Source: Clavaria fumosa (taxonomy: Eukaryota > Basidiomycota > Agaricomycetes > Agaricales > Clavariaceae). From it: a stretch of DNA of 64,000 bases. A model generated the notes under the pieces. The model saw only the letters and a list, made by a program, of their open reading frames with translations. It did not search any database and had not been told where the DNA came from. The position numbers and the translations under genes were made by a program. The first letter of the stretch is position 1. Every line of letters begins with the position of its first letter. The stretch lies in contig OX637796.1 in NCBI GenBank assembly GCA_951802425.1, forward strand, positions 4,216,001 to 4,280,000. Reading direction: 5' to 3'. Shown piece by piece: positions 21,140 to 30,280 of the stretch.

Positions 21140-21953
21140 AAGCCCAGCCAACAATTCCCAGTGCTCCTTAGCTCATCTCCTTCATGTTGGGAGAATTGAG
21201 GCAGGAAAACACCGAATGCTGGACTTCTGAACTCTGGCCCCCTGTTCCTGGGTTCTCCCTGGCTTGCCTCCTTCATATCCGATGTTGCGAGGCTCTGAGA
21301 TGGGAAACTCTGAACTCCGGATATCCAGACTCCGTCTCTGGCCACTCCGAGATGGGGAATGCTGGATATCCAGTCTCTGGCTCTTGTTTGTGCTTTCCTT
21401 GTGCTCGTTTCCTGCGTGGATTACCATGTTGTGAAACTCCGAGACGGGAAATGCCAAACTCCGAGCTCCAGACCCCCAAAGCTCCGAACCTCTGAACTCT
21501 GGAACTCCAATATTGCTCCTTTTTGAGCTGTTCTTGTGCTCGTTTCCTTTGTGGATTACCACATTGCGAAACTCCGAGACGGGAAATGCCAAATGCCGAG
21601 CACCAAAGTTCCAAACTCCGAACCTCCGAACTCTGGACTGTCAAACTCTGGACCTCCGAAATCCGGAACTCCGAACTCCGGACACTTTGTCTTGCTTCGT
21701 GGCCCACTGTCTTGTCTTGACATGGCCCTCTGAACTCTGATCTTGTCCCCTTGTGTGACTTGGTCCTTTGGACACCTGGCTGTACCACATACAATCTGCT
21801 GATTGTCCAGTGTACAAGCCTAAAAATTCGAGGACTCCCGCACTTGTGGATATCTGACTCCGAAACTCCAATCCGACTCCAGCCCAATCCGGGCATGGAC
21901 TCCGATGGGTGCTTGGCCAGCGCATACTCCAGACCTACTCTGGAACTCTGACT
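21140..21953. other. LARD interior, low-complexity, no gene
   Basis: Imperfect repeats of words such as AACTCCGAGACGGGAAATGC and CTCCGAACTCC fill the stretch. Open frames on both strands are products of this composition. Confidence 0.75.
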
Positions 21954-21958
21954 CCGGG

Positions 21959-22263
21959 TGTCAGGATCGCTTACATAAGCAGGTTGGAAAGGCCAAGAAA
22001 GGATCGCAAAAGAGTTGCGGGAAGTTTGCGGACGAGTCACGTGACCCGAACGGGTGGTGGCTTACATAATGGGAAAATCACGTGACCCGGGCCTGGACGC
22101 ATCACGTGACGCACGGGGTCCGAGCGTGGGAACGCCGGCAACTCCCGAACCGCTCGCTATATATACTACGTCGCTTTCTTACTTGTACCCTTTTCCCCTT
22201 ATGTTAGTATCGTCATCATCGACCTTACGTTAAGTTGTGTGAACCGTGAGACTAAGTCTGACA
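21959..22263 (+). repeat. A2 5' LTR with promoter
   Basis: Three CACGTG palindromes lie at 22038-22043, 22079-22084 and 22103-22108. A TATATATA box lies at 22158-22165, then a CT-rich tract, then ATGTTAGTAT at 22201-22210, where the transcript is predicted to start. The older family copies show CATGTG or CACATG where A2 has CACGTG. Confidence 0.9.
22158..22210 (+). promoter_or_regulatory. A2 LTR core promoter and predicted RNA start
   Basis: TATATATA at 22158-22165 lies about 36-43 bases before ATGTTAGTAT (22201-22210). The start is predicted here because self-priming requires the 5' end of the RNA to pair with the site just inside the LTR. Confidence 0.6.
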
Positions 22264-22916
22264 CAATACTAACATCAACCCCTGTCTGCCCTAGCCCCGT
22301 GTCCTAACCCGGCTAGCCTGGACCCCTATCTCAAACTGTCACACTCTGTGACAGCTTATCCCCCTCATCCTCTTTCTCTTTACCCTGCCCACGGTGTGCA
22401 ACAGAACCGTGTGAAATTTTTACTGTGTGTAGATACACGTGACCAGACCCGGAGGAAGTCTACTGTGACCCTCCCCAAGAGACACCGAGTGCCAAAGGCC
22501 CGGAACTTTGCTTTACAGCTACGTACCAGTGAATCGTGTAGTGTACAGGGCACGGAAAGGCCCTATACATAGTTTTTCTGTAGTTTCCTGGTCCAGTGGA
22601 CAGGGCCCTTGCTCTGTGACCATTGTCAGAAGGGCACACGGGCAACTCACTAGGAGTTGTGGAGTGACCACCTGGGACACCATTCGGGCCCCACGCTAGC
22701 AACAAGTTTTATAGAATAAGAGTTCTATAAGTACCTAGATACATAGAGAGCAGCCTGAGAGGACAGGACTGCTAAGAGATCGAAGAAATCCTGAGTGCCC
22801 AAGGCCCGGAATTCTATTTACAGCGTCTGCATCCGAGACCGGGTCGAGCCCAGCTCCCCCCCGATTCCCCTGTTACCGACGTCCCCGAAACCCCATCACC
22901 ACCACCAGGGTCTGTG
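22264..22916 (+). other. A2 untranslated leader
   Basis: This leader of about 650 bases is conserved in the A1 and B copies (for example the CAGGGCCCTTGCTCTGTGAC block) and has no long frame. It may hold packaging signals, but nothing specific can be shown. Confidence 0.6.
22266..22275 (+). other. A2 self-primer binding site
   Basis: ATACTAACAT begins two bases after the 5' LTR and is the exact 10-base complement of ATGTTAGTAT at 22201-22210 in the LTR. No sequence matching a tRNA 3' end (TGG...) is found there. The same spacing and pairing occur in A1, B and C. Confidence 0.8.
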
Positions 22917-23916
22917 ATGGCTGACCACGTCGCCCCGCCTGAAGTCCATGCCACGAGGCTGGATTTAGTCGTTGCCCCATTTGATGGGCAAAAAAGAAAT
23001 TTCTGTACATTCCTCCGGTCGCTCCGCCTCCTGTTTATGGCGAATCCGATAATCTATGCCACGGACCTGGCAAAGGTCCTCTACACCCTCAGCAAAATTA
23101 CTGGCGAGGGGTTTGCCGCAGAATGGGCAAATGTGAAGGGAGAGGAAATCCTGGGTAACAACGAGGTTGGAACCTGGGCAGAATTTGTGGAAGAGATGAA
23201 GCGAGCGTTCGATGACCCGAACGACCGTGCGACTGCCCTCGCAGATATTGCGAAGTTCAAACAGGGTGTCATGACGGCACCTGAGTTCTTCGCAAAGTTC
23301 GAAACAATGTTCCGAAGAGCGGGGATGACAGAAGTGGCCAATTCGGACATCCTGGTCCATTGGCTGGAGTCGAATCTGAGCAGGAGGCTAGTGGGAAAGG
23401 TCTATGGTGTTTCGCCAATGCCAGAGACCTACGTGCAGTGGAAGGCACTTGCCGAAAAGCTAGACGCTCAGCAGCATCGCCTCGACGGAGTCATCGCACA
23501 ACAGAACTGTGCGTCCTGCTCTGCCCGCAACCAGCCGCCCCCTCCCTCAACAAACCCGCTTCGCCCCAGCCCCCCGTCCCTTCCTGGCCCAGCCTCTGGC
23601 CCGCACCCCTGCCCCTCCCACCATGCCGCGTCCCACCAATGCCGGTGATGCCATGGTGGTGGATCGTGCCCGTGCCCCTGGAGTGTTGCGCACCTGCTTC
23701 CGATGTGGCCAAGCTGGTCACATGGTGAGAGATTGCCAGCTCCAGGACACACGTCCGCAGATCCCGAGGCCGCAGATCCGTGCCGTGGAAAGCCAGGCAC
23801 ATAGTGCAGAGGACTATGAGAACGAGATCGCACTGCTCCGAGACCGCCTGGATTTGCTCGAGAGAGAGAAGAGGGCTCCTGTTGAAGAGCTGGATTTTGG
23901 AGACGAGGCCCAGTGA
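22917..23916 (+). pseudogene. A2 gag, shifted by one base in a C-rich linker
   Basis: The ATG is at 22917. The first frame runs to 23648 and encodes the helical gag core (LRSLRLLFM, SKITGEGFAAEWANV, FVEEMKRAFDDPNDRATALADI, LVHWLESNLSRRLVG). The zinc knuckle C-x2-C-x4-H-x4-C (CFRCGQAGHMVRDC, about 23694-23735) and the coiled tail lie in the next frame (to TGA 23914-23916), so a one-base indel lies in the C-rich run near 23538-23552. The tail is also one frame away from pol. The B copy is read through from this tail into protease in a single frame, so the ancestral form was probably one gag-pol frame. The product of A2 may be truncated gag unless ribosomes shift. Confidence 0.85.
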
Positions 23917-26900
23917 GTCCGAACTGGAGTCTCAGGAGTAGATATCCCAGCCCCCCTCCCGTCCCTGTACCCGCAGCTAGTATCCCAAAATACACTATCT
24001 TGCAGCGGAGACACACCCGGATTGGGGCTGAGGTGAAGGACAAAGCGGAAACGGAAACCGCTAAAAGTGAAATACCGAAAAGAGAAAAGGGGACTAGCAG
24101 CCAAGTGGAGCCAACAAAGCACCTTGCAGAGGTGCTGAAGGACACCCTATTGCGTATGCCCCGAGAGCTCTCCATCCAGGTGCACCTGGAGGCTCTCAGC
24201 ACTGGCAAAGGGGCAACTACAAAAGCCCTTGTCGACTCAGGCTGCACCAACTGCTTTATGGACTTGGAGTGGGCGAAAAAAGTGGGATTGGAACCATCTC
24301 CCTTGCTGAATCCAATCACCATGTATAATGTGGATGGAACACAGAACAGAGATGGTAAGATCCGGTATGGGATGGAGCTGCTTGTGACGGTTGGCGACCA
24401 CCAGGAGCGGATCCACTTCCTGCTAGGGAAGACTCAGTCCCACACGGCGATCCTTGGGCATGATTGGCTAAAGCGTCATAATCCAGAGATTGACTGGGTG
24501 AAAGCTGAAGTAAGGCTCACCCGCTGCCCCAACTCCTGTGCCTCCTCCCCACACAGCCACCGGTCCCCTGTTCGACCCTCAGGTCCACCAAAAGCGAGTA
24601 CCCTGGCCTTGGCCAGTATCCCGGACACCCGTTTTCCCAACACTGGCCCTACCCCTGATTGGCCCAGCCGCTACCCTTTGGTTTTTAGTGAAGCAAAGTG
24701 GGATGAGCTCCCCCACTCCCGCCCTGACCTTGATATCAAAATCGAGTTTAAAACAGACCCTGGACACCTCTCCTCTAAGCTATACTCTCTGACGCGAGAA
24801 GAGATGGTGGAAATGAATCGCTGGGTGGATGAGCAGCTAGCTTCTGGACGAATCCGACCTTCGAAGTCCCCGTACGCAAGCCCCTTCTTCTTCAAACGTG
24901 AGAAGGACAAGCTGCGGCCGATTATCGATTACTCTAGGCTGAACTCGTATCTAATCAAAGACAAGTACCCCCTCTCCCTCATACGAGACACTGTGGATGT
25001 GTTAAAGGGGGCGACCATCTATTCCAAGATTGATGCGAAGGGAGGTTTCCCATCGATGCAGGTCTGGCCAGAACATCAGCACCGCTGTGCTTTCCTAACG
25101 CCTCGTGGACTCTTCGAACCAGCAGTTATGTGGTTTGGGCTGCAGAATGCGCCTGCAACCTTCCAGCGCTTCATGAACCATGTGCTGAGAGAAGAGATTG
25201 CAGGGGGGCATGTCCGAGCCTATGTCGATGATGTTATAGTGTTTGCAGAGGATTTGGCTACACATCGGTATTGGATGGATCGGGTCTTGAAGAAGTTTGG
25301 GGAGAATGGCCTATGTCTCAGACTCAGCAAGTGCGAGTTCGAGAAGAGTGAGGTTTTCTTCCTGGGGATGAAGATCTCCCACAACCGTCTAGAGCATGAC
25401 CCAGCTAAAGGCGCGGCGATCCGTAACTGGCCCAGACCGAAAAATGTGAAAGAGGTACAAAGATTCAACGGGATGCTGAACTACCTCCGCCGGCACATCC
25501 CAAATCTCTCTGCCCAGGCAAAACCACTCTTCCGGCTGACAGGGAAAGTCCCGTGGAGATGGGAGGAGGAGGAGGAAGCAGCCTTCCAAGATCTCCGCCT
25601 GGCACTAGTATCAGCCCCGGTCTTGGCTCTACCACAAGACAAAGGGAGATGGAAGGTAGAAACAGATGCGAGCAACTTGGCGACTGGAGGAGTTCTCTCA
25701 CAGCAGCAGGTGGATGGGACTTGGAGAGTTGTAGACTACATCTCCAAAGCCCTCACTGCAGCTGAGAAGAATTACGATGTGTACGACAAGGAGTTCCTGG
25801 CTGTAATCCGGGCACTACGCGAGTGGCGGGCTTACCTGATTGGGGTGGAAGAGACTATCGAAATCTGGACGGACCATGCTAACCTCCAGTACTTCCGGAA
25901 GCCCCAGAAGTTGAAACCGAGGCAGGTCCGTTGGGTTGGAGAGCTCCAGTGCTTTGACTTCGAGATCAAGTACCGTACTGGGAAGTCAAACACGAAAGCG
26001 GATGCACTCTCACGGAGGCCAGATTATGGAGAGATGGTGGAGGAGGATGCACCAGTACAGGTCTTCCCAGAGGCTGAGACCCGCACATCATTCACATCGG
26101 AGATGGAGACGCTACTCCAGAAAAACAGTGCGGTATATGTGCAGAAGCCGGAGGAGCTTGATGATGAGTGGACGAGAGATCGGATGGGACTCTGGCGGAA
26201 GGCAGAAATCACTTGGGTGCCCCCAGAAGCACATGAGGCAGTGCTCACCTTTGAGCATGACCTCCCCATCGCAGGACACCCTGGTCCACGGAAACTGAGG
26301 GCGGCTCTGCTGAGGTCCTATTGGTGGGTGGGCATGGTGAAGGATTCCAATCGGTATGCAGGTGGATGTGAGACATGCCAACGAATCAAGCCTGATCGTA
26401 CCAGGCGCGCCGCTCCGCTCCATCCACACCCTGTCCCTGAGAGCCCCTGGGCAGTCATCTCTTGGGACATTGTTGGACCTTTCCCCCTCTCACATGGTCA
26501 CAATGCGATCCTTGTCATTGTCGACAAGTTTACAAAACGAACTCTCATCGAAGCTATTGGCCTTGACCTCACGGGACTTGGTGCTGCTCAGATCCTTCGA
26601 GACCGGGTCTTCCGCGACCATGGAGTCCCGCAGAAAGTTGTGAGTGACCGGGGAACCCAATTTGTGTCCAGATTCATGAGGGAGTTTTATGGGATGATTG
26701 GAGTTAAGGCGAACCCGAGCACTGCCTTCCACCCACAAACAGATGGACAGACAGAGCGGGTCAATCAGGAGGTTGAAGTGTATCTCCGGGCCTATGTTGA
26801 CCATCTGCAGGATGATTGGGCAGAGTGGCTATCCACAGCCGAATTCGCGCTCAATAACCGTGAGCACTCAGCCACTGGATTCACACCTTTCTATCTGGAG

Positions 26901-27536
26901 TATGGCCAGCACCCTTGGAATGGTGGTATCCGGCCGCCCTCTGAAGTGAACCCTGCAGCAGACGAGTGGATGGCCAAGCTCACGGAATCCCGAAGAGCAG
27001 CCAGGGATGCAATGGGGAAGGCGGCAGATGCGATGAAGGCTAGCTATGATAAAGGAAAGCGCCCGAGTCGTGAATACTCAAAGGGGGACTTAGTCTGGCT
27101 GGATACCCGGAACCTGAAAATGGATCGACCATCCAAGAAGCTTGACAACAAGCGGGCTGGACCCTTCACCATCAAAGAGAAGGTTGGACCAGCAGCATAC
27201 CGACTCAAGCTCCCCCGAGCATGGCGCATTCACCGGGTTTTCAATGAGTTGCTACTCACCCCGTATATTGCTCCCTCTTTCCCTTCCCAGAACTTGCCTC
27301 CACCCCCACCCCCCACGATTGACGATGACCACTTGGAGTATGAGGTGGAGGAAATTCTTGATGTCAAGAAGGTTGGATGGGGAGTGAAGTATTTGGTAAA
27401 GTGGTTAGGATACCCTGCAGAGGAGAACACCTGGGAACCTCGTCGCAACCTCACTAACGTTGCACTGTTGCTCCGGGACTTCTTCCAGCAATACCCTGAC
27501 AAGGCGAAGTTGGCAGGTCGAGACGCCCAGCCTTAA
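23913..27536 (+). CDS. A2 pol polyprotein with chromodomain
   Basis: One uninterrupted frame of 1207 codons is counted here from a GTG, because no ATG start is expected in a gag-pol fusion. Protease has LVDSG (D108). Reverse transcriptase has FGLQNAPATFQRFM and Y437-V-D-D440. RNase H has TDAS (D585). The integrase zinc region ends in C819-x2-C822. The integrase core has D852 (WDIVGP), D912 (SDRGTQF) and E948 (QTERVNQE), giving the DD35E spacing exactly. A chromodomain follows at about 1140-1195 (VKYLVKWLGYPAEENTWEP), with aromatic residues suited to methyl-lysine binding. Chromodomains direct such elements to heterochromatin, consistent with its insertion into another retroelement. Codons are CpG-rich, unlike the decayed copies. 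Confidence 0.95.
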   Translation: MSPNWSLRSRYPSPPPVPVPAASIPKYTILQRRHTRIGAEVKDKAETETAKSEIPKREKGTSSQVEPTKHLAEVLKDTLLRMPRELSIQVHLEALSTGKGATTKALVDSGCTNCFMDLEWAKKVGLEPSPLLNPITMYNVDGTQNRDGKIRYGMELLVTVGDHQERIHFLLGKTQSHTAILGHDWLKRHNPEIDWVKAEVRLTRCPNSCASSPHSHRSPVRPSGPPKASTLALASIPDTRFPNTGPTPDWPSRYPLVFSEAKWDELPHSRPDLDIKIEFKTDPGHLSSKLYSLTREEMVEMNRWVDEQLASGRIRPSKSPYASPFFFKREKDKLRPIIDYSRLNSYLIKDKYPLSLIRDTVDVLKGATIYSKIDAKGGFPSMQVWPEHQHRCAFLTPRGLFEPAVMWFGLQNAPATFQRFMNHVLREEIAGGHVRAYVDDVIVFAEDLATHRYWMDRVLKKFGENGLCLRLSKCEFEKSEVFFLGMKISHNRLEHDPAKGAAIRNWPRPKNVKEVQRFNGMLNYLRRHIPNLSAQAKPLFRLTGKVPWRWEEEEEAAFQDLRLALVSAPVLALPQDKGRWKVETDASNLATGGVLSQQQVDGTWRVVDYISKALTAAEKNYDVYDKEFLAVIRALREWRAYLIGVEETIEIWTDHANLQYFRKPQKLKPRQVRWVGELQCFDFEIKYRTGKSNTKADALSRRPDYGEMVEEDAPVQVFPEAETRTSFTSEMETLLQKNSAVYVQKPEELDDEWTRDRMGLWRKAEITWVPPEAHEAVLTFEHDLPIAGHPGPRKLRAALLRSYWWVGMVKDSNRYAGGCETCQRIKPDRTRRAAPLHPHPVPESPWAVISWDIVGPFPLSHGHNAILVIVDKFTKRTLIEAIGLDLTGLGAAQILRDRVFRDHGVPQKVVSDRGTQFVSRFMREFYGMIGVKANPSTAFHPQTDGQTERVNQEVEVYLRAYVDHLQDDWAEWLSTAEFALNNREHSATGFTPFYLEYGQHPWNGGIRPPSEVNPAADEWMAKLTESRRAARDAMGKAADAMKASYDKGKRPSREYSKGDLVWLDTRNLKMDRPSKKLDNKRAGPFTIKEKVGPAAYRLKLPRAWRIHRVFNELLLTPYIAPSFPSQNLPPPPPPTIDDDHLEYEVEEILDVKKVGWGVKYLVKWLGYPAEENTWEPRRNLTNVALLLRDFFQQYPDKAKLAGRDAQP

Positions 27537-27547
27537 GAGGGGGGTGA
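27535..27547 (+). other. A2 polypurine tract
   Basis: AAGAGGGGGGTGA ends directly at the 3' LTR, as needed to prime plus-strand DNA. The pol stop codon (27534-27536) overlaps it. Confidence 0.85.
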
Positions 27548-27852
27548 TGTCAGGATCGCTTACATAAGCAGGTTGGAAAGGCCAAGAAAGGATCGCAAAA
27601 GAGTTGCGGGAAGTTTGCGGACGAGTCACGTGACCCGAACGGGTGGTGGCTTACATAATGGGAAAATCACGTGACCCGGGCCTGGACGCATCACGTGACG
27701 CACGGGGTCCGAGCGTGGGAACGCCGGCAACTCCCGAACCGCTCGCTATATATACTACGTTGCTTTCTTACTTGTACCCTTTTCCCCTTATGTTAGTATC
27801 GTCATCATCGACCTTACGTTAAGTTGTGTGAACCGTGAGACTAAGTCTGACA
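27548..27852 (+). repeat. A2 3' LTR
   Basis: Identical to the 5' LTR except for T at 27761 in place of C. It is followed by the ccggg duplication. Confidence 0.95.
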
Positions 27853-27857
27853 CCGGG

Positions 27858-29242
27858 ACTCCGATTCTATCCTTGCTGCAGCAAGTCCGAATCTGGACCC
27901 GATTCTGGATGCTGCCCACTGTGGTTGCATCACCAGTTCTCAGGATTGCTATCTTGTGAACACATCTGTCCAGCGAGGTTGCTCACGCAATCCTTGCTAC
28001 TCCAAACTACTCTGAACTCCTCTGACATGGTCTCGGACCTCCACGCCACATCTCCGCACAGCTCCGGACCATCTCCACACTCACATTCTCGGACTCTGCA
28101 TCTCCGAAACTCCAAGATTCCTCCGATGCTCCAAAAACTCCGAAATTCCAAAATTATGTTCCTTTGCTACATTGTTATGCTTCCTATGTCCTTATGCTTC
28201 CTGTTACTCCAATCCCCATGAATTCTGAATCTCCAAAACTCTGTTTTTTCAATTTTTGATACTTTGATTCCCTCACTTTTCTTGACTTTACAAAACTCCG
28301 AAATCTTGTTCCATACATTGTTGCCTTTGTACAACTCCAACACTCCTTGTTTCCTCCTTTTGTTTGACTCTTCTGTCCACTCTAGCCCACTTCTTGACAA
28401 ATTCCTTAGTAAAACATAGAAATTTTTTCTTAAGATAAAAAATTTTGTAGGAGGGGGGGGTGAGTGAACTTACAATAGGTCCTCAGAGCCTCCCAGCATC
28501 TCCGACCTTTTGTGGTCCCCCCCTCCACACTCTGCTACCTCCGCACCTCCGCTCCGCACCTCCGCACCTCTGCACCTCCACTCCACACCTCCGCACCTCC
28601 GCTCCGCACCTCCATACCTCTGCACCTCCGCTCCACTGCTCCGACTCCACTACCTCCGCTCCTCCACTCTGCACCTCCGCACCTCCGCTCCGCTACTCCG
28701 CTCCGCTACTCCGCTGCTCTGACTCCAACTCTGCTACCTCTGCACCTCTCCTCCGAGACTCTGACTCCATTTCCACACCTCTGCACCTCTGCTCCAAACC
28801 TCCAAAACTCTGATTCCCTTACCTCTGCTCCAACTCCGATTCTGCACCTCCGCACCTCCGCTCCAACTCCGATTCCACACCTCTGCACTCCACTCCAAAA
28901 CTCCAAAATTCAATTCTGCACCTCCACTCATCTCTGATTCCTCCCTCCACACTTCTGCTCCTCTGTACCTCCACTCTGAATCTCCAAAACTCCAACTCCC
29001 TCACCTCCACACCTCTGCTCAAAAACTCTGAAGCTCCCAAACTCCGATTCTCTCAGCTCCACACCTCTGCTTCACATCTCCAACACCCTCTGACCCATCC
29101 GCACCATCTCCGACCTGCTCCAGACCTTCGACTCCAACTCCAGCCCCAGTTCCACCCACCTCCAACTCCAACTCTCTCCAACCCACACAGTGAAATACTG
29201 TCACTTAAGGGTCTCGAGGGCTCGACCCTAAGAGGGGGATAC
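27858..29242. repeat. LARD interior, right part: CTCCGCACCTCCG arrays
   Basis: The LARD interior resumes here. From about 28500 to 29160 it is an irregular array of CTCCGCACCTCC, CTCTGCACCTCC and related 6-12 bp words. It encodes repeated Ser/Pro/Leu or Glu/Val/Arg peptides on either strand, none taken as genes. The last 70 bases hold GGGTCTCGAGGGCTCGACCC, an inverted repeat, just before the polypurine tract. Confidence 0.8.
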
Positions 29243-30076
29243 TGTCACGGCCCTATCCAGTTACCCAGCCACCTCCGAAACACCTGCAATTACCTCCAAT
29301 ACATCTCTGATGTATCTCTGCTCCAACTCTGGCACCCCCGCTCCAATTCTGCTCTGTCTCTGCTCCGGGGTCTGAAACTCCGGTCTGGACTTTCATCAGA
29401 CTTCGATATCGGTCCTTCGGATCGAATGGACTTTGTTTCTAGCATGTTCCTTGGTGCTAGTCCATGGTTAGTAACCATTGGGACGATGCCCACTACCCAT
29501 GGGAACTTATTCTTTGCCTTACATGTATCATCTATGCCTTTCTCACTCCTCAGGTGAAATTATTGTAGATATTTGATATATTCATGTTTCACAGTCTGCC
29601 CTATGCCCTACCCTAGTAGCATATAAGCCCCCATGTATCTCCATGATCCTCAGTTCAAATATTAACGTTATTTCTGGTCCTTGTCACTTGGTCCGTGCGT
29701 TAAGGGACTTCGTCCTCACTGTTCTCGACAGTCCCGACGAGTTCCACAAAACTCTGGCGGACTCCGACGGACTCCAGGCAATTTCCCTTCGGACTTCATC
29801 CTTCCTTGTCCTGGAAAGCAAAGTACCAGCAAGGTTAAATTGGGACACGTATACACGTGGTGGCACAACCCATAAGTTGAGGCCATAGTCCCACCCCCTT
29901 TGACCTCCTTCTAGTTCTTTCTCCTTTTGTGTAGAGGAGAAGTCCTTGCGCAACTCCGATCCGGACTCCGACTGGACTCCGCTCCACTCTGGCTTCGCCT
30001 TTGCCACCCTCCTTTTTGGTCTCCTCTACACTACCCCTCCCACTCCTGCTTTGAAGCAAAGAATCAGATCTTAACA
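29243..30076 (+). repeat. LARD 3' LTR
   Basis: Matches the 5' LTR apart from scattered transitions and one 20 bp deletion. Confidence 0.9.
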
Positions 30077-30280
30077 ATGACCATCAATAAGTCTTAGGGA
30101 CAGTGAGTTAAACATGCTGGGCTTGACCTCAGGACTCCAGTCTTCTCCCATGGACAGCTTTATGTTGGACTATCCAGGTGCACTAATGGTGAAAGAATCA
30201 AAGTCATCTTTCCACCTGACCAAAGGAACACCCAAACTGCTAACATTGTCTATCCAGAAATATTGACTGGGATCATATGA
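30077..30280 (+). pseudogene. Helitron-type helicase relic, part 3 (C-terminal motifs)
   Basis: The frame starts at the second copy of the LARD target atgac: MTINKS, stop, GQ, stop, [38 protein letters not shown], and it ends at TGA 30278-30280. These are the last helicase motifs of Pif1-like proteins (TINKSQGQS and GQLYVALSR types). Removing the LARD joins LAFA-MT directly to MTINKS. Two in-frame stops (TAG at 30095, TGA at 30101) show decay. Confidence 0.88.

Larger units (their letters stand above)
21959..27852 (+). mobile_element. Chromovirus A2: young, nearly intact Ty3/Gypsy element
   Basis: The element is 5894 bp long with 305 bp LTRs (21959-22263 and 27548-27852), TG...CA ends and the 5 bp duplication ccggg (21954-21958 and 27853-27857). 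It sits inside the LARD interior, which continues on both sides. The two LTRs differ at one position that I can see (C at 22172, T at 27761, a CpG to TpG change), so the insertion is recent. Pol is one open frame with all expected domains and a chromodomain. Gag is shifted twice. The layout and self-priming match the Tf1/sushi group of chromoviruses. Confidence 0.97.
19704..30076 (+). mobile_element. LARD: non-coding LTR retrotransposon, split by A2
   Basis: The LTRs lie at 19704-20557 (854 bp) and 29243-30076 (834 bp; one 20 bp deletion near 29333). They begin TGTCACGG and end TTAACA. The 5 bp duplication atgac flanks the element (19699-19703 and 30077-30081). A polypurine tract AAGAGGGGGATAC (29230-29242) precedes the 3' LTR. 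Without the nested A2 element and its duplication it is 4474 bp long. The 2.8 kb interior has no gag or pol; it is tandem and low-complexity sequence rich in AACTCCGAACTCCG words. It must have used proteins from another element. Orientation follows the polypurine tract. Confidence 0.93.

Noticed and set aside
23509..23916. Programmed frameshifting between A2 gag parts and pol
   Set aside because: The B copy runs from gag tail to protease in one frame, and the gag shift lies in a C-rich run; mutation or read error is simpler than a programmed site.
28460..29204. Overlapping Ser/Pro/Leu- and Glu/Val-rich frames
   Set aside because: These are low-complexity CTCCGCACC arrays within the LARD, with no codon signal.
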